From NCBI GenBank assembly GCA_025210655.1, contig JAOARG010000033.1, positions 1 through 64,000 of the forward strand: a stretch of 64,000 nucleotides of DNA, read 5' to 3'. The position numbers and the translations under genes are program-made. The notes beneath the pieces are model-generated. The model had not been told where the DNA came from and did not search any database. It saw nothing but the letters and a program-made list of their open reading frames with translations. Origin of the DNA: Bacillota bacterium. GTDB taxonomy: Bacteria; Bacillota; Clostridia; Peptostreptococcales; Acidaminobacteraceae. Positions 54,845 through 63,974 of this stretch are shown here, in pieces; the stretch's first letter is position 1; each line of letters opens with the position of its first letter.

Positions 54845-54859
54845 ACAATATCAGTGCCG
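54845..54859 (-). promoter_or_regulatory. Degenerate sigma-54-like site upstream of the ferredoxin gene
   Basis: CGGCAC, five bases, TTGT on the minus strand: correct spacing but the -12 GC is GT. It lies 85 bp before the ferredoxin start and may be a weak third promoter of the regulon. Confidence 0.25.
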
Positions 54860-54885
54860 AGTTTCAATAGCAGGCTCCTGATAAC

Positions 54886-54920
54886 TAAAAAAAGCGAATC
54901 TAATCACATGTAGATTCGCT
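54886..54920 (-). terminator. Terminator after the acyl-CoA ligase operon
   Basis: AGCGAATCTA and TAGATTCGCT form a perfect 10-bp stem, followed on the minus strand by TTTTTTT. Confidence 0.92.
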
Positions 54921-54928
54921 CACCAATT

Positions 54929-56482
54929 TTATGACATTCCATATAATTGTTGCAATACTCCTCGCTGTATTTTACCAGCACTATTTTTAGGTATATTGTC
55001 AACAAAATGATAATATTTTGGTATTTTGATGCTACTCATATTATTCTTTAAAAAAAATATTACTTCTTCTTCATCAAGATCCTCATTAGATTTTACAGCA
55101 ACAATAGCTTTACCTACTTCTCCCCATTTCTCATCTGGAAAACCTATTACACATACCTCATCAACCAATGGATGTTTCTGTATTTCAGACTCTATTTCAG
55201 GTGGATAAATATTTTCACCACCACTTATAAACATATTTTTTTTCCTGCCTACAATGTAATAATATCCATCCTCATCTTTTCTCCCAATATCACCTGTATA
55301 AACCCATCCATCCTTCAATGTCTTATTACTTTCCTTTTCATTATTCCAGTATCCAGAATATATACCTGGTCCACTCCATATCAATTCCCCACATTGTCCC
55401 CTTTCAACTTCATTACCAATATCATCAACCACTTTTACTTGGGTAAAATACATGGGCTTTCCAACAGCTGTGTGTTTCTTTTTTATATCATCAAGGCTAA
55501 TACAATCTGCCTGTGTTGTGCAGTTACATGGACCTGCTTCTGTCATTCCATAGGCCAAGGCAAATTTTACTCCCTTTTCCCAAAACTTCTCCATTGTAGA
55601 TATTGGCGTAGGTGCAGCTGCACTAAGTATCCACCTTAAAGAAGAATAATCAGTACTATCAAATTCTTTTTCTTTAATCATCATTCCGAATAAAGTTGAA
55701 ACACCTAATAATACCGTAGGCCTTTCATTATTAATAATCTTAAGGGTTAGTTTGGGTTCATTTTTTTTACTAATTATTATTCTTCCACCCATATGAAGTA
55801 TTGGCAATGTGAGTACACTCCAAGCCGCAGTGTGAAACATAGGCGTCATAATATAGCTTGAATCAAATTGTGATAAGTTAAATGTCATTGCTGCACTTAA
55901 GGAGTTATAAAGTAAAGAACGATGTGATATTTTTGCACCTTTCGGAATCCCAGTTGTACCTCCAGTATGGATAATCATATGTATATCCTCTAAATCTAAA
56001 TCTTTACACTCCCTATAATCACTATTTTTATAGTTCATAATATCTTTATATTTGTATTCACATCTTCCATTATTATTCCCATCAAGTTCTATAAACTTAC
56101 TTATATTAGTTTTTTCTCTAATTCTAATAATCTTTTCTTCAATATTGCCTTCATAAAACAAAACTGAAGGTGTTTCATTGTTTATCATATTAATCAACTC
56201 ATTTTCCGATAAAAGCTGATTGTATGTTACTAAAATTGCACCTATCTTTGCTGTTGCATAATAAGCATCAAATAACTCTATACAATTTCTTGTACAAAAA
56301 GCTATTCTGTCACCTTTATCAATCTCTAAGACTTCAACTAAATAATTCGCTAATAAATTGGCTCTATTTTCTAAATCTCCATATGTGTAACTTATTTTGT
56401 TTTCATAGTCATAAATTGCTTCTTTTGTTGGGGAAATCCTTGATCTAAAATAAGAATAGTTTCCTATCCAGCTATTATTCAT
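54929..56482 (-). CDS. Acyl-CoA synthetase (class I adenylate-forming)
   Basis: A 517-residue ligase that activates an organic acid to its CoA ester with ATP. Motif A5-like IHTGGTTGIPKGAKIS (near 165-180) binds the phosphates; YGMTEAGP, WVYTGDIGRKDEDGYYYIVGR and the C-terminal lysine in PKNSAGKIQRG complete the active site. The type is fatty-acid or aromatic acid CoA ligase; the acid cannot be named. The ATG at 56482 follows GGAGGT. It is the last gene of the sigma-54-driven operon. A 178-bp leader separates it from the thiolase gene, with a long stem (56542-56554 with 56610-56624). Confidence 0.9.
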   Translation of the reverse strand: MNNSWIGNYSYFRSRISPTKEAIYDYENKISYTYGDLENRANLLANYLVEVLEIDKGDRIAFCTRNCIELFDAYYATAKIGAILVTYNQLLSENELINMINNETPSVLFYEGNIEEKIIRIREKTNISKFIELDGNNNGRCEYKYKDIMNYKNSDYRECKDLDLEDIHMIIHTGGTTGIPKGAKISHRSLLYNSLSAAMTFNLSQFDSSYIMTPMFHTAAWSVLTLPILHMGGRIIISKKNEPKLTLKIINNERPTVLLGVSTLFGMMIKEKEFDSTDYSSLRWILSAAAPTPISTMEKFWEKGVKFALAYGMTEAGPCNCTTQADCISLDDIKKKHTAVGKPMYFTQVKVVDDIGNEVERGQCGELIWSGPGIYSGYWNNEKESNKTLKDGWVYTGDIGRKDEDGYYYIVGRKKNMFISGGENIYPPEIESEIQKHPLVDEVCVIGFPDEKWGEVGKAIVAVKSNEDLDEEEVIFFLKNNMSSIKIPKYYHFVDNIPKNSAGKIQRGVLQQLYGMS

Positions 56483-56660
56483 AAAAGTTACCTCCATTTG
56501 TTATTAACTCATCAAATGTCTTTTTTCAAAATTTCTTTATATTTAAGGGAGAGGATTGATAATTTATAACTCTTTATTTCTTTTAAGAAGATCCCCCAAA
56601 CAGAATAAACCTCTTCCCTTAAATATTTATAGTGCCTTATAAATACAACTAATAAATATT

Positions 56661-57845
56661 CTACATATCCATCAATTCTATTACGCCAGCTGCACCCATT
56701 CCGCCTCCTATACACATACTCACTACTCCATACTTGATTTTTTCACGCCTCATTTCAGAAAGAAGTTTTCCTGTTAGAAAAGCTCCTGTACATCCAAGAG
56801 GATGGCCTAGTGCAATAGCACCACCATTTGGATTCACTATTTCAGGTTTAAGGCCCAACTCATCGATACAAGCGATAGCTTGGGATGCAAATGCTTCATT
56901 AAGTTCAACTAAACCAATATCATCTTGCTTTAACCCAGCTAAATCTAAAGCTTTAGGAATTGCTCTTATTGGACCAATGCCCATTATCTCTGGTGCAACA
57001 CCAGCAACCGCATATGATAAAAATTTAGCTATAGGTTTTATTCCTAATGAATTTGCTTTTTCTTTTGACATTAACAAAACCATTGAAGCACCTTCGCTCA
57101 TTTGAGATGCATTACCAGCAGTGACTGTACCACCAACTTTAAATACAGTTCTTAGCTTTCCTAAACCTTTAATATCAGTATTTCCCCTAACCCCTTCATC
57201 TTTATCAAATATAAAAGTTTCATTAACTATAATCCCATCATCACCCATTACAGGTTTTATAGCTTCAACAGGAATAATCTCATCTTCAAATTTTCCTTGC
57301 AGAATTGCACTATGTGCTTTCCTATGACTCTCAACAGCAAATTCATCCTGCATTTCCCTTGTTATCTTATATCTATCAGCTACTTCTTCGGCAGTTAAAC
57401 CCATCGACATATAAGATTCAGGCTTGTTCTCCATAAGATAAGGATTAGGAGTTATAATATTACCTGACATAGGAACCGTTCCCATAAATTCAACTCCACC
57501 AGCCAGTACGACATCTGCTTGACCAGCTATAATGCTATTTGCTCCATTTGCAATAGTTTGAATTCCCGATGCACAAAATCTATTTACAGTCTGACCTGGC
57601 ACAGAATTTGGCAAACCTGATCTTAGTGCCACAATACGTCCTAAATTATAACCTTGTTCAGCTTCTGGAAATGCACATCCAATAATTAAATCATCAATCT
57701 CTTCACATCTTAACTGAGGTACTTTATCTAAAACACCCCTTACAACCTGCGATGCTATATCAGCAGGTCTTGTATACTTGAGTTTTCCCTTTGGGGCTTT
57801 ACCTATAGCTGAGCGTCCATAAGCTACAATTACAGCTTCTCTCAT
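56661..57845 (-). CDS. Acetyl-CoA acyltransferase (thiolase)
   Basis: A 394-residue thiolase. The nucleophilic cysteine is C91 in NRFCASGIQTIANGA; the C-terminal part has NPNGGAIALGHPLGCTGAFLTG and SMCIGGGMGAAGVI with the second cysteine. It would cleave 3-oxoacyl-CoA with CoA at the end of each beta-oxidation round. It lies 13 bp after the FadN-like fusion gene. A 67-residue frame at 56512-56715 on the same strand overlaps its end but is not a gene. Confidence 0.94.
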   Translation of the reverse strand: MREAVIVAYGRSAIGKAPKGKLKYTRPADIASQVVRGVLDKVPQLRCEEIDDLIIGCAFPEAEQGYNLGRIVALRSGLPNSVPGQTVNRFCASGIQTIANGANSIIAGQADVVLAGGVEFMGTVPMSGNIITPNPYLMENKPESYMSMGLTAEEVADRYKITREMQDEFAVESHRKAHSAILQGKFEDEIIPVEAIKPVMGDDGIIVNETFIFDKDEGVRGNTDIKGLGKLRTVFKVGGTVTAGNASQMSEGASMVLLMSKEKANSLGIKPIAKFLSYAVAGVAPEIMGIGPIRAIPKALDLAGLKQDDIGLVELNEAFASQAIACIDELGLKPEIVNPNGGAIALGHPLGCTGAFLTGKLLSEMRREKIKYGVVSMCIGGGMGAAGVIELMDM

Positions 57846-57858
57846 ATTAATTCCTCCA

Positions 57859-60198
57859 TTAATTCCTTAATCTTTTCCCTGTTTTAAGCATGCTCTTCAT
57901 TCTATCTATTGTCTTTTCTTCCTTACAAAGATCAATAAAAGCTTCCTTTTCAAGTTGTAATATTTGTTCTTCAGTAACATATACTCCATTTGATACATCA
58001 CCGCCAGTTAATACATATGCAACTTTATTAGCAATAAATGCATCGTAATCACTGATAAAACCACCCCTTGATAAAAAATCTAAGTCAAACTGCAAAGCTG
58101 CTCTTCCAGTGGCTCCTAATACCGGAATCTTCTTCTTCTCTAATGGTCTAAAGCCACTATTATAAAGGAAAAGAGCTGTTTTCTTTGCTTCGTCAATTAT
58201 ATAATCCCTATTCATAACAATTTGATCATTTTTATTAATAAAACCTTTTTCTGCTGCATCATGCGCACTAGATGATACTTTACCCAAAACTATGTTTTTC
58301 CATGTTTCTCGTAATTCACCTAATACTTCACCAGTGGAAACATTCCCTAACTTGTCCATCATTCTAAGCAATAGTTCTTTTATTCCTCCACCAGCAGGAA
58401 TAAGACCAACACCACTTTCTACTAGTCCCATATAAGTCTCAGCATGGGCTGCTGTCATATGGGTATGCATAACCAATTCTGCTCCACCGCCTAATGTCAT
58501 ACCGTAAGGTGCAGAAATTACAGGTTTCTTGCAATATTTTAGTGCCATGTTTGCCTTTTGCAAATTATCTATCATATCTTCAATAACCTTATATTCACCT
58601 TGAGATGCTAATTTAGATACAACAGAAATATTTGCCCCCACTGAGAAATTCTTATTTCTATTTCCAATAACTAATCCTTTGTAGTTTTCTTCAACCTCTC
58701 TTACTGAAGTCATAATCATCTCTACTACATCTTCTGTTATGGTATTTCTTTTTGACTTAAACTCTAGACAAAGAATTCCATCACCAATATCCAGTAGTCT
58801 AGCACCATCATTTTCACTAACAATATTATTTTTAGATTCTTTTAGGTCTATATAAGCTTCTTCAGTGTCAACTCCATCATAGAATTTCTTATTTCCAAAT
58901 GCTAACCTATCATGAATCCAAGATGGTATTATTTCACCCTCATCTTTCATTTTCTCTACAGATTTTTCTAAACCAATCATGTCCCAAATTGCAAAAGGAC
59001 CTAATTCCCAGTTATATCCCCACATCATGCCCTTATCTATATCTTTAAAATTATCAGTAATTGTAGGCATAATCTTAGCACTATAAAGAAGTGTGCTTTT
59101 GATGTTCTCCCAGACAAATTTACTCTCTTCACTGTCACCATAAACCAATGTACTAAGTGGATTTTCACTTTTCTTGGCTTCTTCTAAGATAGGATTTTTG
59201 ACCCTAACAGCCTCTATATAAACTTGATTTTTATAATCCCACATATAGGTTTTCGATCCACTTTCAGACCTTACTTTTTTATAGAATCCACCTTTGCTTT
59301 TATCTCCTAACCTTCCATCACTAATTAGTTTTTCTACAAAATTAGGTATTGTCAAAGCTTCGATCTCATCCACATCATCAATTGCTTTTATTGTATTACT
59401 TGGTACTTTTTTAAAAACATCTAAGCCTACCATATCTAATGTTCTAAATGTAGCACTCTTAGGTCTTCCAATTACAGGACCTGTTAATTGATCAACAGTT
59501 CCAAAATCATAGCCATATTTTTCAGTTAGTTTTACGGCCGTAACTAGAGCATGTGAACCGATTCTATTAGCTATAAATCCAGGTGTATCCTTGGCAAGAA
59601 TTATCCCTTTACCTAGTCTTTTGGTTCCAAATTCATACATAAAATCCACAACTTCAGGAAGTGTATCCTGACCTGCTATAACTTCAAACAATTTCATATA
59701 ACGGGGAGGATTAAAAAAATGGGTACCTAAGAATTTTTGTCTAAATTCTAATGGTAAATCTTCAACAATCTTATTTATTGATACACCAGAAGTATTAGAA
59801 CTCACAATACAATCATCTTTAGCATATTCACCAATTTTTTTAATAAATTCTTTTTTTATTTCAAGATTCTCTACAATAACCTCTATAATCCAGTCACAGT
59901 CACTGATTAAATCCATATCGTCTTCAAAATTACCAACCTTGATTCTACTTGCCATTTTTTTTGAATAGATTGCTTTATTCCTTGGATTAGTTACCCTATC
60001 CTTGTTTAATTGAGCCACACGATTTCTAACCCTAGAATCATTCATAGTAAGTCCCTTAGAAATCTCGTTTTCAGTCAACTCCTTAGGAAGCATATCTAAT
60101 AAAACTACATCTAGACCTGCTCCCGCCAAGTGAGCTGCTATTCCAGATCCCATGACTCCTGAACCAAGTACAGCTACCTTATTAATATTCAAACTCAT
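57859..60198 (-). CDS. Fused 3-hydroxyacyl-CoA dehydrogenase / enoyl-CoA hydratase (FadN-like)
   Basis: A 779-residue beta-oxidation enzyme. Residues 1-190 are the NAD domain (VAVLGSGVMGSGIAAHLAGAG), 190-420 hold the dehydrogenase C-terminal domains (ILAKDTPGFIANRIG), and about 470-700 form a crotonase domain (NKNFSVGANISVV, TLGGGAELVMHTHMTAAH). This order, dehydrogenase first, is that of Bacillus FadN and opposite to that of proteobacterial FadB. It would hydrate and oxidise the enoyl-CoA product. It is placed between the CoA-transferase and thiolase genes. No acyl-CoA dehydrogenase or electron-transfer flavoprotein gene is in the operon. Confidence 0.9.
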   Translation of the reverse strand: MSLNINKVAVLGSGVMGSGIAAHLAGAGLDVVLLDMLPKELTENEISKGLTMNDSRVRNRVAQLNKDRVTNPRNKAIYSKKMASRIKVGNFEDDMDLISDCDWIIEVIVENLEIKKEFIKKIGEYAKDDCIVSSNTSGVSINKIVEDLPLEFRQKFLGTHFFNPPRYMKLFEVIAGQDTLPEVVDFMYEFGTKRLGKGIILAKDTPGFIANRIGSHALVTAVKLTEKYGYDFGTVDQLTGPVIGRPKSATFRTLDMVGLDVFKKVPSNTIKAIDDVDEIEALTIPNFVEKLISDGRLGDKSKGGFYKKVRSESGSKTYMWDYKNQVYIEAVRVKNPILEEAKKSENPLSTLVYGDSEESKFVWENIKSTLLYSAKIMPTITDNFKDIDKGMMWGYNWELGPFAIWDMIGLEKSVEKMKDEGEIIPSWIHDRLAFGNKKFYDGVDTEEAYIDLKESKNNIVSENDGARLLDIGDGILCLEFKSKRNTITEDVVEMIMTSVREVEENYKGLVIGNRNKNFSVGANISVVSKLASQGEYKVIEDMIDNLQKANMALKYCKKPVISAPYGMTLGGGAELVMHTHMTAAHAETYMGLVESGVGLIPAGGGIKELLLRMMDKLGNVSTGEVLGELRETWKNIVLGKVSSSAHDAAEKGFINKNDQIVMNRDYIIDEAKKTALFLYNSGFRPLEKKKIPVLGATGRAALQFDLDFLSRGGFISDYDAFIANKVAYVLTGGDVSNGVYVTEEQILQLEKEAFIDLCKEEKTIDRMKSMLKTGKRLRN

Positions 60199-60245
60199 TC
60201 TTTTCCCTCTCTTTCGAATTTTCCTCTGCTTCTACTAAAAATTAA

Positions 60246-61553
60246 CTAAGAAATAATTCCTGCCTCAATAGCTTGTTGTTTTAGCTCTTCTCTAAAATCA
60301 GGATGAGCTATTCCAATCAATAACTTTGCCCTTTCTGATAGGGTTTTATTTGACACATCTGCAGCTCCATATTCTGTAACAATGTACTGTGCGTCTGTTC
60401 TTGGAACTGTAACGGCTGTTCCCGGAGGTAAAGTCATCATAATTCTTGATTTTTTCCCTTTTTCTGAGTTGAAAGTTGATGGTAGACATATAAATGATTT
60501 TCCACCTTTAGAAAGTTGCGATCCCCTAACAAAATCTAGCTGACCACCAGTCGAACTAAACTGATTAAATCCAATTGCTTCAGATGCTACTTGTCCTGTA
60601 AAATCAACCATTAATGCATTATTTATAGAAATCAAATTATCATTCTTTGCAATCTCATTAGGATCATTTATCTCATTAAAAGGTCTAATCTCTATGGATT
60701 CGTTTTTATTCATAAAGTCATATAACTCTTGGCTTCCTAATCCAAAACTAATTACAGTTTTATTTGGCTTGTAATTTTTCTTAGAATTATTAATGACCCC
60801 CTTCTTGATTAAATGCACCATAGAGTTTGTCAACATTTCACTATGTACTCCAAGATCTTTTTTATTTTCCAAACCATATCCAACTGCATTAGCAGTACCA
60901 CCTATACCTAACTGAATTGTTGCTCCATCTGGTATTTCAGGTATAATATAGTCTGCTATTTTTTCATCAATCTCTGATGCAGGTGCTTGAGGTAGTTCTA
61001 AAACTTGATGATGATCCTCACAAATATATGCGACCTCACTAACGTGTACCTTATTTCTCTCACCATGAATGTATGGACAATGTTTATTTACTTGCACAAT
61101 AATTCGATCAGCACTTTTAGCTGCTTCATCACAGGTTACTACACCTGCTGGACCATAACACATATAACCATTTTCATCAGGTTCAGAAACTTCACAAAGT
61201 ACTACTGTAGGTTCTTTTTCTTGGATATATTTATATAATTTAGAAAGATGTATTGATGCTACATTTATATTTCCTTCTTTTTTAAACTTTCTTGTAACAC
61301 CAGACATATACCATGTATTAACATTGATATGTCCTTTTCCTTCTCCTTTGAAAAAATCGAAAAGGTTAAAAGCCAAACTGTCATACCATTCTACATCAAC
61401 TAATTCACTTGATCTTTCTGCAATAGAATTCACAAGTTTTGCTGGTGCACTTGCAGCTGATGCAACCCATACTCTATCTCCTGACTTGATTTTCGATGCA
61501 GCTTCCTCTACAGTAACAAGTTTACTATCATATATTTTTTTCCACTCTTTCAT
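60246..61553 (-). CDS. Acetyl-CoA hydrolase/CoA-transferase family protein
   Basis: A 435-residue enzyme similar to 4-hydroxybutyrate or butyrate:acetate CoA-transferases. The CoA loop is IQLGIGGTANAVGYGL; the catalytic glutamate is in GVHSEMLTNS near residue 239; VRGSQLSKGGKSFICLPST and YIVTEYGAADVSNKTLSERAKLLI end the protein. It could activate the substrate by exchange with acetyl-CoA or recover the CoA of the final product. It follows the enoyl-CoA hydratase gene by 22 bp. Confidence 0.9.
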   Translation of the reverse strand: MKEWKKIYDSKLVTVEEAASKIKSGDRVWVASAASAPAKLVNSIAERSSELVDVEWYDSLAFNLFDFFKGEGKGHINVNTWYMSGVTRKFKKEGNINVASIHLSKLYKYIQEKEPTVVLCEVSEPDENGYMCYGPAGVVTCDEAAKSADRIIVQVNKHCPYIHGERNKVHVSEVAYICEDHHQVLELPQAPASEIDEKIADYIIPEIPDGATIQLGIGGTANAVGYGLENKKDLGVHSEMLTNSMVHLIKKGVINNSKKNYKPNKTVISFGLGSQELYDFMNKNESIEIRPFNEINDPNEIAKNDNLISINNALMVDFTGQVASEAIGFNQFSSTGGQLDFVRGSQLSKGGKSFICLPSTFNSEKGKKSRIMMTLPPGTAVTVPRTDAQYIVTEYGAADVSNKTLSERAKLLIGIAHPDFREELKQQAIEAGIIS

Positions 61554-61575
61554 TTCAATCCTCCTTAATTAAAAA

Positions 61576-62364
61576 CTACTTTCCCTGAAAGTTTGCTTTT
61601 CTCTTTTCTGCAAAAGCATAAATACCTTCTTTGAAATCATTTGTATTTGCACATTGCATCTGGTACTCTGTTTCATTATCTAAATTATTTTCAAAGCCCT
61701 GGAATGCAGCCCTGTTTATCAAAGTTTTCATTTTACCCAGTGCAATACTTGGCAAATTAGATAGTTTATCAGCAAGCTCAACAGCAGTATCCTCCAACTC
61801 TTCAAGAGGAACCACCTCTGAAACTAAACCTAAAGAATAGGCGTCTTTCGCATTTATAGGCTTTCCTGTCATTATCAACTCCGTGGCTTTTGATACACCT
61901 AAAGTACGGGTAAGCAAGAAAGTTCCTCCCATATCAGGAACCAATCCAATATTAACGAAGGCCTGTATAAACTTAGTATTTTCTGCAGCTACACGAAAAT
62001 CACAAAGCAATGCAAAGTTAAAACCTGCCCCAGCTACAGAACCATGTACAGATGCAATAACAGGTTTTCCTAAATTTCTAATTTTTAAAGCAAGTAAACC
62101 TGCCTTTCTTACTCCAGCACCAAGTCTTTGTTCACCACTTTTCAAACCTTCTAACATCATGCCAATATCACCACCGGCACTGAAACTTTTACCTTCACCA
62201 GAAATAATAACTACTTTTACAGTCTCATCATCAGCACATCTGTCTATTGCTAAGGAAAGTTCATCTACCATAGGTTCATCTAAGGCATTTAGATTTTTAG
62301 GACTATCCATTTTTATCTTGGCAACCCCCCTTTCTTGAAAATATTTAATTTTCCTGAATTCCAT
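61576..62364 (-). CDS. Enoyl-CoA hydratase/isomerase (crotonase family)
   Basis: A 262-residue crotonase-fold enzyme. SAGGDIGMMLEG and VHGSVAGAGFNFALLCDFRVAAE give the oxyanion hole; FVNIGLVPDMGGTFLL contains the usual catalytic region, although the second catalytic glutamate is replaced by aspartate (PDMGG). Hydration or isomerisation of an unsaturated acyl-CoA is likely. The ATG at 62364 follows AGGAGG; the longer frame begins at a TTG. It is the first gene of the operon, about 60 bp after the sigma-54 promoter. Confidence 0.9.
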   Translation of the reverse strand: MEFRKIKYFQERGVAKIKMDSPKNLNALDEPMVDELSLAIDRCADDETVKVVIISGEGKSFSAGGDIGMMLEGLKSGEQRLGAGVRKAGLLALKIRNLGKPVIASVHGSVAGAGFNFALLCDFRVAAENTKFIQAFVNIGLVPDMGGTFLLTRTLGVSKATELIMTGKPINAKDAYSLGLVSEVVPLEELEDTAVELADKLSNLPSIALGKMKTLINRAAFQGFENNLDNETEYQMQCANTNDFKEGIYAFAEKRKANFQGK

Positions 62365-62422
62365 AAAACATCCTCCTATTCTCTTAAAATCAACTTGCAA
62401 ATATTTCTTGCATTATTACAGA

Positions 62423-62437
62423 GCAATTATCATGCCA
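62423..62437 (-). promoter_or_regulatory. Sigma-54 promoter of the beta-oxidation operon
   Basis: On the minus strand TGGCAT, five bases, TTGC. The first six bases and the TTGC are identical to those of the promoter at 54333-54347, with the same spacing. Transcription would start near 62411. Confidence 0.88.
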
Positions 62438-62475
62438 ATTTAAATTACAGCAAAAACCCACATTTTCAACTTTAC

Positions 62476-62525
62476 TTGTGCAATTTTTTCACCCTATGTG
62501 CAAGCTTAGTAAACTATTTGCACAA
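62476..62525. promoter_or_regulatory. UAS cluster of TTGTGCAA half-sites
   Basis: TTGTGCAA at 62476-62483, ATGTGCAAG at 62496-62504 and TTGCACAA at 62518-62525. The first two are 20 bp apart, about two helical turns, and the last is inverted. The cluster lies 40-90 bp upstream of the -24 element and shares its half-site with the palindrome at 54484. Confidence 0.65.
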
Positions 62526-62578
62526 ATTCATTAATAAAGCTTCTAATAGAATTTCTTAAAATGCATGGTCTTAAACAT

Positions 62579-62606
62579 AAAAAAAGCCCGCTCTATTGAG
62601 CGAACT
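62579..62606 (-). terminator. Terminator after the NtrC-type regulator gene
   Basis: AGTTCGCTC and GAGCGGGCT (two G-U pairs) with an AATA loop, followed on the minus strand by TTTTTTT. Confidence 0.88.
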
Positions 62607-62627
62607 TTTCTTTATTCTCATGATAAT

Positions 62628-63974
62628 TTACTTATTTATCAATCCAAATTTTTTCAACTTATACTGTAGGGTTCTTCTTGATATTCCTAGTTCATTTGCA
62701 GTTTTTTCTCTATGCCCATCATTCTTTAGTAAGGCTTTTTTTATTATATCAATTTCTTGCTCTGCAAATATACTCATGCTTTTGCTATTATAACTTGATT
62801 CCTTATTTTCTACATTTTGTACAATTCTTAATGGCAAATCTTTTTTTATTATTATTTCTCCATCTGCTAGAGCAACTGAACTTTCTATTGTGTTTTCCAA
62901 CTCCCTCACATTACCAGGCCACTCATACTCTTTAAGTATATTTAATACCTCTTTTGATATTTCCATTCCTTTCTTGTCAAACTTTTTACTGGTCTTTTTT
63001 AAAAAGTTATCAGTCAGTATTTCTATATCTTCTTTTCGATGGCGTAATGGTATACATTCTATTGTAATTACATTTAAACGGTAATATAAATCTTCTCTAA
63101 AAACCTTACTCTTTACTGCTTCCTCTAAATTTTCATTTGTAGCTGCAATAATCCTTGCATTGACTTTTATAGGTCTGTTTCCACCTATCTTATCAATCTT
63201 TTTTTCCTGTAAAACCGTTAGTAGTTTAGCTTGGAGTTTCGGCGACAATGTTCCTATTTCATCTAAAAAGATTGTCCCTTTACCAGCTAATTCAAATTTT
63301 CCTTTTTTACTGTCACTGGCTCCGGTGAAGGAACCTTTTTCATGTCCAAATAATTCACTTTCTATCAAATTTTCTGGTAGTACAGCACAGTTAACATGAA
63401 TGAAAGGCAATTTCCGTCTATTACTCTTACAATGTATTACCTTAGCTACTACACCTTTACCAGTCCCACTTTCTCCTGTTAATAATACAGTATTCCCCAA
63501 ATCCTTTATCTTTTCAATCTTCACTTTAATCCGTTCAAGTTCAATACTTTCACCAAGGAGTTCGACATTAACATCTTCTATTTCCTCAGAGCCACTGTTT
63601 AACTTTTCTCTTATTTTAAGTGCCTGATGAATTTTTGTGGTTAGTTCACTGCTATCAAAAGGCTTTGTTAAATAATCATATGCCCCTACTTTCATTGCTT
63701 CAACAGCATTTTCGATACTTCCATAGGCCGTCATTATTATCACGATAATATCAGGATTATTTATCTTTATTTCTTTTAATACCTGAATACCACCTTTTTT
63801 TGGCATCCTGATATCAAGTATTACAACATCATATCTATTTCCTTTTATTTTCTCACTTGCCTCATTACCATCATATGCCACATCAACTATAAATCCCTCG
63901 CTTCTCAACTCTTCACGAATAACCTTAACTATATTAATCTCATCATCCACTACCAAAATATTTTTTTTATTCAT
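62628..63974 (-). CDS. Sigma-54-dependent NtrC-family response regulator
   Basis: A 448-residue activator. The receiver domain (1-120) has the phosphoacceptor aspartate D54 in VVILDIRMP and acidic DDE at 10-12. The AAA+ domain carries Walker A GESGTGKGVVAK near 165-176, the sigma-54 contact loop GSFTGA and Walker B GTIFLDEIG. A Fis-type helix-turn-helix ends the protein (REKTANELGISRRTLQYKLKK). It is read away from the window's right edge; a partner sensor kinase would lie upstream, outside the window. The two sigma-54 promoters in the next 10 kb are its likely targets. Confidence 0.94.
   Translation of the reverse strand: MNKKNILVVDDEINIVKVIREELRSEGFIVDVAYDGNEASEKIKGNRYDVVILDIRMPKKGGIQVLKEIKINNPDIIVIIMTAYGSIENAVEAMKVGAYDYLTKPFDSSELTTKIHQALKIREKLNSGSEEIEDVNVELLGESIELERIKVKIEKIKDLGNTVLLTGESGTGKGVVAKVIHCKSNRRKLPFIHVNCAVLPENLIESELFGHEKGSFTGASDSKKGKFELAGKGTIFLDEIGTLSPKLQAKLLTVLQEKKIDKIGGNRPIKVNARIIAATNENLEEAVKSKVFREDLYYRLNVITIECIPLRHRKEDIEILTDNFLKKTSKKFDKKGMEISKEVLNILKEYEWPGNVRELENTIESSVALADGEIIIKKDLPLRIVQNVENKESSYNSKSMSIFAEQEIDIIKKALLKNDGHREKTANELGISRRTLQYKLKKFGLINK

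Noticed and set aside
56512-56715. Small gene of 67 residues after the thiolase gene
   Set aside because: It overlaps the thiolase end in another frame, has no ribosome binding site and no recognisable protein features.
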